Origin: Rhodospirillaceae bacterium
GTDB lineage: Bacteria > Pseudomonadota > Alphaproteobacteria > Rhodospirillales > Magnetovibrionaceae
Assembly (NCBI GenBank): GCA_002401565.1
Contig: NVTL01000063.1
Coordinates: 1,771 to 7,013, forward strand
Length of the DNA stretch: 5,243 nt
Reading direction: 5' to 3'
Position 1 is the stretch's first letter; the number at the start of each line of letters is the position of its first letter. This document shows positions 1 to 5,205 of this stretch, piece after piece. The position numbers and the translations under genes are program-made. A model generated the notes under the pieces. That model saw only the letters and a list, made by a program, of their open reading frames with translations. It did not search any database and had not been told where the DNA came from.

Positions 1-47
1 TGTTGGTGTAGTCCATTTATCGCATTTTGCACCACGACCTGACTAGA

Positions 48-56
48 ATTATAACA
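48..56 (-). promoter_or_regulatory. Perfect extended -10 element facing left
   Basis: Read on the minus strand, positions 56-48 give TGTTATAAT, an exact match to the extended -10 consensus TGnTATAAT. No good -35 hexamer lies 16-18 bases upstream, which extended -10 promoters can tolerate. Transcription would begin near position 41 and run off the left edge, so a leftward gene just outside the window is the likely target. The surrounding DNA is AT-rich, which raises the chance of a random match. Confidence 0.3.
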
Positions 57-199
57 ATTTTTGCACAGCATGTTTTGATAACTTTTAATTTTTCAAATTC
101 GTCAAATAAGCTAAAAAAAAGTTGTTGTTTTTAAAGGGGTTAGTGGGCAAATATATTTTATTAGAAAAAACTCATAAAAATCAAAAAACACGTAAAAAA

Positions 200-228
200 C
201 GCCCCTTATATTAGAACTTTGTGGGGCG
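200..228. repeat. 6-bp GC inverted repeat in AT-rich leader
   Basis: CGCCCC at 200-205 is matched by GGGGCG at 223-228, with 17 bases between the arms. It stands out because the flanking DNA is almost entirely A and T. No T-run follows the right arm, so it does not look like an intrinsic terminator. It lies about 20 bases upstream of the sigma-54-like promoter candidate and could be a protein binding site or chance. Confidence 0.3.
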
Positions 229-244
229 AAATGTTTGAAAATTC

Positions 245-259
245 AGGCATTTTGCTTGC
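245..259 (+). promoter_or_regulatory. Sigma-54-like -24/-12 promoter candidate
   Basis: AGGCAT at 245-250 and TTGC at 256-259 match the sigma-54 core TGGCAC-N5-TTGC at 8 of 10 positions. The invariant GG (246-247) and GC (258-259) are separated by exactly 10 bases. Transcription would start near 270, leaving a leader of about 58 bases before the cytochrome ATG. I found no good sigma-70 promoter at standard spacing in this region. No activator binding site was identified with confidence, and a chance match is possible. Confidence 0.35.
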
Positions 260-328
260 GCCTATTAATAAGTCAGGGTAGAAATACCTCGGTTACTTTG
301 AAAAAAGATTTAGGGGGAATACCCAATT

Positions 329-1285
329 ATGAAAAAACAACTATCACTAAAAGCAACACTGATGGGCGCCGTTTTGGCAACCGCAGTTTCTATGCCTGCG
401 ATGGCTGAAGTTACAGAATCAACAGCTGGCGCTATCAAAGCCGTTGATCTTATGGCCGCTTGGGTCGGTGCTGGTGCACCAAACGGAGCTTTCTCATACA
501 AAGATATGAGCGGCAACTCCACAAGCGCTTCTTTCGATGCTGACATTTTGCCACTTATGACAAAAGACGGCATGTGGGGCGCTGAAGGCGACGGTACTGA
601 AACCGCTAGCTGTGCTTCTTGCCACTCTGGTAACACCGAAGAATCTCTCCATGAAATGGATTTGACTTCTTATGCAGGTATCATGCTGGGCGGCGACGTT
701 CTAGCGAAGCCTCCTGGGGTTCCTTTGTTTGGTCAGTCTAAAATCGGTGCTACCGACTATGACTGGGGTCACTCAAAAATGAAAGAGCGCTTGCGTAACA
801 ACCGTATGCCTCCGAACGTTGAGTTTGACATCACCGAAGAAAACCGTGACGGCCCTTGCAAAATCAACGCTGACAACGGCTGCGAAGTCGGCGCAATGGC
901 TGCTTGGGTAGACTCAGGTGCTAAAGACGACGATAATTTCAAAAAGAACATTCTTCCTATGTTCACCCAGGACGGCTACTGGGGTGCTGAAGCTGACGGA
1001 ACTGAAACCGCTAGCTGTGCATCTTGCCACTCTGGTAACACAGAAGAATCTCTCCATGAAATGGATCTGACTTCTTATGCAGGCATCATGCGGGGCGGCG
1101 ACGTTCTAGCTAAGCCTCCTGGGGTTCCTTTGTTTGGTCAGTCTAAAATTGGTGGAACCGATTACGACTGGGGTCACTCAAAAATGAAAGAGCGTATGCG
1201 CAACAACCGTATGCCTCCTAACGTCGAGTTTGACATCACCGAAGAAAACCGTGATGGCCCAATCGTAGCGCACGGTATGCGCTAA
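329..1285 (+). CDS. Exported diheme c-type cytochrome with duplicated heme unit
   Basis: The 318-residue product is a probable periplasmic or extracellular electron carrier. Residues 1-26 form a Sec signal peptide (KK start, hydrophobic core, AMA before the predicted cut at E27). Two heme c attachment motifs, CASCH, lie at residues 95-99 and 230-234. Each is followed about 60 residues later by RMPP (M160, M295), a likely distal Met ligand. The ASCHS and MPP spacing and the AAWVDSGA helix recall the Planctomycete-type cytochrome c domain (PSCyt1-like), but the assignment is by eye. Residues 73-176 and 208-311 are near-identical copies, 135 residues apart. The linker has two further cysteines, C177 and C185. 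The ATG is preceded by AGGGGG at 312-317. The gene stands alone, followed by its own terminator. The redox partner and substrate are unknown. Confidence 0.85.
   Translation: MKKQLSLKATLMGAVLATAVSMPAMAEVTESTAGAIKAVDLMAAWVGAGAPNGAFSYKDMSGNSTSASFDADILPLMTKDGMWGAEGDGTETASCASCHSGNTEESLHEMDLTSYAGIMLGGDVLAKPPGVPLFGQSKIGATDYDWGHSKMKERLRNNRMPPNVEFDITEENRDGPCKINADNGCEVGAMAAWVDSGAKDDDNFKKNILPMFTQDGYWGAEADGTETASCASCHSGNTEESLHEMDLTSYAGIMRGGDVLAKPPGVPLFGQSKIGGTDYDWGHSKMKERMRNNRMPPNVEFDITEENRDGPIVAHGMR
545..856 (+). repeat. Heme-unit repeat, copy 1
   Basis: This is the first copy of a 312-bp in-frame duplication inside the cytochrome gene (residues 73-176); the second copy starts 405 bases downstream. By hand count the proteins differ at 8 of 104 positions and the DNA at about 35 of 312, many of the changes being silent. 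The differences cluster at the start of the unit. The core around the heme motif and a 38-base block ending in GGTCAGTCTAAAAT are identical in both copies. Confidence 0.9.
950..1261 (+). repeat. Heme-unit repeat, copy 2
   Basis: This is the second copy of the cytochrome heme unit (residues 208-311). It keeps CASCH and RMPP. Unlike copy 1, it is not followed by the AAWVDSGAK segment: the protein ends seven residues later with IVAHGMR. Nearby copies this similar can recombine or undergo gene conversion, so the copy number may differ between strains. Confidence 0.9.
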
Positions 1286-1308
1286 GCTAGGCTAACACGA
1301 TAAAAATT

Positions 1309-1341
1309 AAGGCGGGGGGATTTTCCTCCCGCCTTTTTTTT
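1309..1341 (+). terminator. Intrinsic terminator after the cytochrome gene
   Basis: The left arm at 1311-1320 (GGCGGGGGGA) pairs with 1324-1333 (TCCTCCCGCC). This gives a 10-bp stem with one G-U pair and a three-base loop, extended by A-T pairs at the base. Eight T residues follow at 1334-1341. It lies 24 bases after the cytochrome stop codon and should separate that gene from the next. Confidence 0.92.
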
Positions 1342-1362
1342 GCCTAAATTTCAGACTATGTT

Positions 1363-1391
1363 TTGACCATTCATTCCTTTCCCTCTACAGT
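1363..1391 (+). promoter_or_regulatory. Sigma-70-type promoter candidate for the beta-propeller gene
   Basis: TTGACC at 1363-1368 (5 of 6 to the -35 consensus) is followed after exactly 17 bases by TACAGT at 1386-1391 (4 of 6 to the -10). It lies just after the upstream terminator, where a new promoter is needed. It would give a leader of about 34 bases before the ATG at 1432. It also overlaps the TTG at 1363 that could otherwise be read as a start codon, which supports the later start. Confidence 0.4.
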
Positions 1392-1431
1392 CCCTTCCAG
1401 TCTAATCTCCACAAGTTGTTCAGGAAACTCA

Positions 1432-2604
1432 ATGTCTCGTCCTACAAATCTAATTGCTACTATGGTTCTGGCTCTCACGGTCCTTTTGCACAGCACTTAC
1501 GCCTCGGCTCGTTACACAAAAAAGGACAATCCCGGTGACAGCGACAAAGACAGCGTGGAACTGGTTTGGACGTTTGAAACGGGCAAACCGTTTAACATTT
1601 CCCCAACCCTTGGCAGTGGCAAGGCCTTTGTCATCCCCGTCGACGGACCTTTGTATGCTTTTGATGCTAAAACGGGTCATGTTGATTGGACGTATGATCC
1701 GAAAGAAGGCCTTTGGGATCGTGGCCTCACTGTGCACGGCAATCAGCTTTTTGTTTGTTACAAAGGCGGAAAATTTGCCGCGCTGAACGTGTCTGACGGT
1801 TCCGTGCAATGGAAGACCGATATCAGAATCGACTGCCAGCGCCCCCATCATATTGACGGAAATATGGTATATGTTTCAACGACTTTTGTTGGACCGGGCC
1901 TAAAGGGTGATCCGTTAACAGGCGCCACGCTGTATGCCATTGATCGCCGCTCGGGTCATATTAAATGGGAAGTTAAAACCCAAGACTACCTGTTGCAAAC
2001 CGCAAACAGCCGCAACGGCGTTGTCTACCTTGCCGGAAGCTATTTTGACCCCGGATTTACCGATGATGACGGTGGCCCAGCGCGGTATTACGCCATTGAT
2101 CAAGCCACAGGCACAATCAAATGGACGTATGAATCCTTGGATGGCACCCCAAAAGTGCTGGTTCCAACCGATACAATGTTGTTGTTTTCAGCGTATCAAG
2201 ATTTCATCCAAGCGCTGGACATCAACACCGGAAAACTCATTTGGAAACGCGATACCAACAACTGGATTCCCGGTTTTGTCACGGATGGCAAAGACATCTA
2301 TTTTGGCTCGGCAACCACCATTGTTCATTCTTGGCCCATTGCGGATCGCAAAAAAGAAAACTGGCGCTTTAACATTCCCGGTCGCAAGTTTGATTATCTG
2401 TTGATCCGGCCTGTTATTTCTGGTGATCGCCTCTATTTCATGAGCCAACGCGGCTTTATTTATGCCATCAACAGAAACACTGGCAAGCGCATCTTTCGCT
2501 ATGGCACAGAAATGAAGGCTCGTGTGGGTTTGAGTTATGCGGATGGAATTATGTACATGAACGATTCCAAAGGCCGCGTTTATGCCTATAAAGTCCTGAA
2601 ATAG
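1432..2604 (+). CDS. Exported PQQ-like beta-propeller repeat protein
   Basis: The 390-residue product is a secreted propeller of unknown function. The ATG at 1432 is chosen over an in-frame TTG at 1363 because AGGA at 1422-1425 sits six bases upstream and the protein then begins directly with a signal peptide (cut after ASA, residue 26). Blade signatures of the form YAxDxxTGxxxW recur at about residues 75-86, 116-127, 168-179, 220-231, 260-271 and 344-355, with a degenerate one near 298-311. The first strand VELVWTFETG (42-51) and the last, VYAYKVLK (383-390), can close an eighth blade. The fold is that of BamB and of PQQ alcohol dehydrogenases. There is no lipobox cysteine, which argues against BamB, and no heme motif. 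Whether PQQ is bound cannot be told. C109 and C135 are the only cysteines of the mature chain. The upstream cytochrome could be an electron-transfer partner, by adjacency only. Confidence 0.82.
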   Translation: MSRPTNLIATMVLALTVLLHSTYASARYTKKDNPGDSDKDSVELVWTFETGKPFNISPTLGSGKAFVIPVDGPLYAFDAKTGHVDWTYDPKEGLWDRGLTVHGNQLFVCYKGGKFAALNVSDGSVQWKTDIRIDCQRPHHIDGNMVYVSTTFVGPGLKGDPLTGATLYAIDRRSGHIKWEVKTQDYLLQTANSRNGVVYLAGSYFDPGFTDDDGGPARYYAIDQATGTIKWTYESLDGTPKVLVPTDTMLLFSAYQDFIQALDINTGKLIWKRDTNNWIPGFVTDGKDIYFGSATTIVHSWPIADRKKENWRFNIPGRKFDYLLIRPVISGDRLYFMSQRGFIYAINRNTGKRIFRYGTEMKARVGLSYADGIMYMNDSKGRVYAYKVLK

Positions 2605-2623
2605 ACCTACGTCTTTACACCAT

Positions 2624-2658
2624 AAAAAGCCGCCTAGGATGTCCTAGGCGGCTTTTTT
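2624..2658 (+). terminator. Near-perfect palindromic intrinsic terminator
   Basis: GCCGCCTAGGA at 2629-2639 is mirrored by TCCTAGGCGGC at 2642-2652 around a central TG. Five A residues before the stem and six T residues after it (2653-2658) extend the pairing. It begins 20 bases after the beta-propeller stop codon. Because both flanks carry the right runs, it could also stop transcription coming from the other direction. Confidence 0.93.
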
Positions 2659-2672
2659 GTTAAAACAGGCCA

Positions 2673-2683
2673 TGCTATAAAAT
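2673..2683 (+). promoter_or_regulatory. Extended -10 promoter candidate for the dadA operon
   Basis: TGCTATAAAAT carries a TGn extension and a TATAAA hexamer (5 of 6). No good -35 lies at standard spacing, since that stretch is the terminator T-run. Transcription would start near 2688, giving a very short leader that barely contains the GAGGAA ribosome binding site at 2689-2694. A promoter must lie in this gap if the upstream terminator is efficient. Confidence 0.3.
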
Positions 2684-2700
2684 ATCATGAGGAATATTCA

Positions 2701-3972
2701 ATGAAAGCCATTGTTCTGGGTGCCGGCGTAATCGGCGTCACAACTGCGTATGAACTGGCCCGCGATGGTCACGAAGTCGTTGTGATTGACCAACGCGAAG
2801 ACGTCGGCTTGGAAACCAGCTTTGCCAATGGTGGGCAGCTGGCGGCGAACCATGCCGAACCTTGGGCGGCCCCTGGCACCGTTTCCAAAGCGTTGAAATG
2901 GCTGGCCCGAAAAGATGCCCCCCTGTTGTACCGTTTGCGTCTGGACCCGGCACTGTGGGCATGGACTTTAGAATTTCTGTGGAACTGTTCAGACCACCGA
3001 TTTTGGAAAAACGTCGAACGTATTTTACGGGTGGCTTTGTATTCCCGCGAACGTTACCAAGTGTTACGGGGCGAATTAGATTTTGAGTACAGCCTGCGCC
3101 AAAAGGGGATTTTGAACATCTACCGCGATGGGCATGAATTTGATCTGGCGTTGGAAAAAGCCCGCACCATGAAAGAATTGGGCTGTGAACGTCTTGCCTT
3201 GGACCGCAAGGGCTGCGTCGATCTTGAACCCGCCCTCGCCCATTCGACCCAATTGATCACAGGTGGCACATGGGCGCCCCATGACGAAAGCGGCGATTGT
3301 CTGGCCTTTACCCAACAATTGGCCGCCCATACCCGCACCATGGGCGTGACGTATCAATTCAACACCAAGGTTTTGGGACTGGATACCGAAGGCTATAAAA
3401 TCAAATCCGCAAAGACCGACAAGGACAATATTGAGGGCGATGTTGAGGGCGATGTTTTTGTTTTGGCCATGGGCTGCAACAGCCAGATGCTGGCCAAAAC
3501 GCTGGGGCTGAAACTGCACATCTATCCGGCCAAGGGTTATTCGTTAAGCCTGCCCATCACAAATCCTGACAGCAGTGATGCCCCCCAAATCAGCCTCACC
3601 GATGATCGTTATAAACTGGTGTTCAGTCGCCAAGGCGATGTCTTTCGCGTGGCTGGACTGGCTGAATTTGCAGGCTATAATACCGACATTGACGAACAAC
3701 GGACCAAACTGATTTTAGACAACACCCTAAAACTGTTCCCCAGATCGGGGGAGGCCGATCAAGCAACGTTTTGGGCAGGCCTGCGCCCGGCGACCCCCGA
3801 TGGCGTACCGCTTTTGGGTCGGGGAAAACATGAAAACTTGCTGTTGAACACCGGACACGGCACACTGGGTTGGACCATGGCGGCGGGGTCAGCGCGCATT
3901 ATTGCCGATCTTGCCAATATTGGCACGCCCCACATCGATATGGAAGGTTTGGGCTGGGAACGTTTTGCGTAA
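2701..3972 (+). CDS. dadA: D-amino acid dehydrogenase, FAD-dependent (DadA)
   Basis: DadA oxidatively deaminates D-amino acids such as D-alanine to 2-oxo acids and ammonia, passing electrons to the respiratory chain at the inner face of the cytoplasmic membrane. The 423-residue protein matches the usual family length. It opens with the FAD-binding Rossmann fingerprint GAGVIG (residues 7-12) and the acidic D30 that ends the second strand. DadA-typical blocks follow in order: LETSFANGGQ (37-46), PWAAPG (54-59), DESGDC (195-200), YPAKGYSL (275-282), ATFWAGLRPATPDG (355-368) and LNTGHGTLGWTMA (382-394). These align well with what I recall of E. coli DadA. GAGGAA precedes the ATG by six bases. It is the first gene of a three-gene cluster. 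Residues 245-252 are a small tandem repeat (EGDVEGDV) in a surface-type segment. Confidence 0.93.
   Translation: MKAIVLGAGVIGVTTAYELARDGHEVVVIDQREDVGLETSFANGGQLAANHAEPWAAPGTVSKALKWLARKDAPLLYRLRLDPALWAWTLEFLWNCSDHRFWKNVERILRVALYSRERYQVLRGELDFEYSLRQKGILNIYRDGHEFDLALEKARTMKELGCERLALDRKGCVDLEPALAHSTQLITGGTWAPHDESGDCLAFTQQLAAHTRTMGVTYQFNTKVLGLDTEGYKIKSAKTDKDNIEGDVEGDVFVLAMGCNSQMLAKTLGLKLHIYPAKGYSLSLPITNPDSSDAPQISLTDDRYKLVFSRQGDVFRVAGLAEFAGYNTDIDEQRTKLILDNTLKLFPRSGEADQATFWAGLRPATPDGVPLLGRGKHENLLLNTGHGTLGWTMAAGSARIIADLANIGTPHIDMEGLGWERFA
3433..3456 (+). repeat. 12-bp perfect tandem duplication inside dadA
   Basis: GAGGGCGATGTT occurs twice back to back (3433-3444 and 3445-3456), encoding EGDV twice. 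The length is a multiple of three, so the frame is kept. It lies just before the strand DVFVLAMG, probably in a loop. The identical copies suggest a recent slippage event. Confidence 0.85.
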
Positions 3973-4003
3973 CCCCCAACCTCACAGGGAAAGGAACTCT
4001 TAA

Positions 4004-4468
4004 ATGGACGCTCTTTATTCAATTTCAAGCACGGTTCACACCTTGGCCGCCGTCATTTGGGTCGGCAGTATGTTTTTTGCCCACATGATTTTGCGCCCGG
4101 CTTTGATGCAAGAAAAAGCCGGCATTCGTTTGGGGGTATGGTCCGAAGTTTTCACGCGTTTTTTCAAATGGGTGTGGGCGGCGATTATCCTGCTCGCCCT
4201 TACGGGCTATATTATGGTGGGCGAAATCGGTGGTTTTGAAGTTTCCGGCCTGCACGTTCGCGTTATGCACGGCTTGTTTTGGGTGATGACAGCTTTGTTC
4301 ACCTATCTGTTTTTCAAACCCTATACGGCGTTCAAATCTGATGATGTGGCCGATAATATCGAAGCCGGAGCCAAGCACCTGGCAGGCATTCGCCGCATCG
4401 TCATCATCAACCTGACCCTTGGCCTGTTGCAAATCATCTTGGGCGTTTCGGGACGTTTTTATGCCTAA
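4004..4468 (+). CDS. CopD-family four-helix membrane protein
   Basis: This 154-residue inner-membrane protein has four predicted membrane helices, at about residues 8-30, 52-73, 84-104 and 130-149. The first helix carries the VHTLAAVIWVGSMFFAH pattern (H12, W19, G21, H27), typical of small CopD-domain proteins. H84 and H89 lie at the start of helix three. Such histidines may bind copper or heme, but the metal is not known for this subgroup. HemJ is a similar-sized alternative, but its LYLPRL and RxNE blocks are missing. AAGGA lies eight bases before the ATG. The gene starts 31 bases after dadA and its end overlaps the nudF start, so all three are probably co-transcribed. A role in copper uptake or in a membrane electron-transfer step is inference only. 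Confidence 0.75.
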   Translation: MDALYSISSTVHTLAAVIWVGSMFFAHMILRPALMQEKAGIRLGVWSEVFTRFFKWVWAAIILLALTGYIMVGEIGGFEVSGLHVRVMHGLFWVMTALFTYLFFKPYTAFKSDDVADNIEAGAKHLAGIRRIVIINLTLGLLQIILGVSGRFYA

Positions 4469-5099
4469 ATCGTTTGGCCCCGATGATGTCCAAGTGCTTG
4501 AAAAAATCCGGGAACATGACGGGTATTTTAAGGTCGATAAATACACTTTTAAGCATCGAAAACACGATGGTGGCTGGTCCGATCCGTTAACGCGAGAGGT
4601 TTTCGAACGCGGCCACGCGGTGTGTGTTGTGCTGTTTGATCCGGATCTGGACAAACTGGTTTTTGTCGAACAATTCAGACCCGGAGCCTTCGCCGCTTTA
4701 TCGTCACCTTGGTTTGATGAAGCCCAACACTCGCCGTGGCTGATCGAATGCGTCGCGGGCATCATTGATAAAGGCCAATCCCCCCAAAGCGTCGCCAAAC
4801 GCGAATCCTTAGAAGAAGCCAACTGTGAAGTGACGGACCTGATCTTCGCCCTGCATTATCTGGTCAGCCCCGGTGGTACGTCGGAAAGCATGTATATCTT
4901 TGTCGGCCGCACGGACGCCAGCAACGCCGGGGGCATCCATGGGCTTGAACACGAAGGCGAAGATTTACGCGTGTTCTCCGTCTCGACCGATACGGCCTTT
5001 GAATGGCTGGACAAAGGCCGCTTTAGCAATTCGATGACCCTCATCGCCATGCAGTGGTTTAAGTTGCATCATGAGTCTATTGTTCAAAACTGGTCTTAA
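4461..5099 (+). CDS. nudF: ADP-ribose pyrophosphatase, Nudix family (NudF)
   Basis: NudF hydrolyses ADP-ribose to AMP and ribose 5-phosphate in the cytoplasm, clearing a reactive NAD breakdown product. The 212-residue length is close to the 209 of E. coli. Recognisable family blocks are REVFERGHA (45-53), VEQFRPGAF (69-77), SPGGTSE (136-142) and GIHGLEHEGEDLRV (158-171). The Nudix box spans 100-122. Its catalytic RESLEE core (114-119) is intact, and E167, equivalent to a metal-binding Glu of the E. coli enzyme, is present. However, Q106 replaces the usual first Glu and N121 replaces the usual Gly. I chose the ATG at 4461 because it overlaps the copD-like stop codon in ATGCCTAA, which suggests translational coupling. 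An in-frame TTG at 4419 would add 14 residues not expected for the family. The ribosome binding site is weak (GGGA at 4450-4453). Confidence 0.9.
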   Translation: MPKSFGPDDVQVLEKIREHDGYFKVDKYTFKHRKHDGGWSDPLTREVFERGHAVCVVLFDPDLDKLVFVEQFRPGAFAALSSPWFDEAQHSPWLIECVAGIIDKGQSPQSVAKRESLEEANCEVTDLIFALHYLVSPGGTSESMYIFVGRTDASNAGGIHGLEHEGEDLRVFSVSTDTAFEWLDKGRFSNSMTLIAMQWFKLHHESIVQNWS

Positions 5100-5168
5100 A
5101 AAAAGCCCCCTTGATAAAATGCCAGAGGATGCCTATGTTTTTTAACAAGCAACTGTAATCAAAGTATT

Positions 5169-5174
5169 TATACT
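5169..5174 (+). promoter_or_regulatory. -10-like element before the last gene
   Basis: TATACT matches the -10 consensus at 5 of 6 positions and lies 32 bases before the ATG at 5206. No good -35 hexamer is seen 16-18 bases upstream. The 106-base gap after nudF has no clear hairpin terminator, so read-through from the dadA operon is also possible. Confidence 0.25.
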
Positions 5175-5205
5175 ACATTTTTAATTTGATAATTAGGACG
5201 TCCCC

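Larger units (their letters stand above)
1..328. other. AT-rich intergenic control region, no gene seen
   Basis: This stretch before the cytochrome gene has stop codons in all three forward frames near its left end and no convincing coding sequence on either strand. It is strongly AT-rich, with long A and T runs at about 114-190. A leftward frame from an ATG at 71-69 stays open to the window edge, but it is only 23 codons long, has no ribosome binding site and is not called. The region holds a sigma-54-like promoter candidate facing right, an extended -10 facing left and a GC-rich inverted repeat. It may be a divergent promoter region, but the gene to the left is outside the window. Confidence 0.6.

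Noticed and set aside
14..71. Start of a leftward gene at the left edge
   Set aside because: A minus-strand frame from 71 to the edge is open for 23 codons, but it has no ribosome binding site, overlaps the leftward -10 candidate and is too short to judge.
75..88. FNR/FixK-like box, TTGATAACTTTTAA
   Set aside because: Only the left half-site TTGAT fits. The right half matches ATCAA at 3 of 5 positions, which is expected by chance in AT-rich DNA.
200..228. Inverted repeat as terminator of an upstream gene
   Set aside because: The stem is only 6 bp, the loop is 17 bases, no T-run follows, and no gene ends nearby on the left.
1363..1431. In-frame TTG start giving a 413-residue beta-propeller protein
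   Set aside because: There is no ribosome binding site at that TTG, it overlaps a likely -35 element, and the extra 23 residues would sit before an obvious signal peptide. The ATG at 1432 has a well-placed AGGA.
3076..3519. 147-codon open frame on the minus strand inside dadA
   Set aside because: It is fully contained in the well-supported dadA gene and has no recognisable domain or good start signal.
4419..4460. In-frame TTG start giving a 226-residue NudF
   Set aside because: The added residues are the copD-like helix read in another frame and do not resemble a NudF N-terminus. The ATG at 4461 gives the normal length and a coupled overlap.
4004..4468. HemJ (protoporphyrinogen oxidase) for the four-helix protein
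   Set aside because: Size and helix number fit, but the HemJ-typical LYLPRL block after helix one and the RxNE block near the end are absent. The first helix fits CopD-type proteins better.
4025..4822. 265-codon open frame on the minus strand
   Set aside because: It lies antisense across the copD-like gene and nudF, both of which have recognisable families. Its translation is rich in Ser, Thr, Gln and Pro with no family resemblance, so it is a shadow frame.
5100..5150. Intrinsic terminator after nudF
   Set aside because: There is a T-run at 5138-5143, but no stem longer than 3 bp sits before it, so I do not call a terminator.
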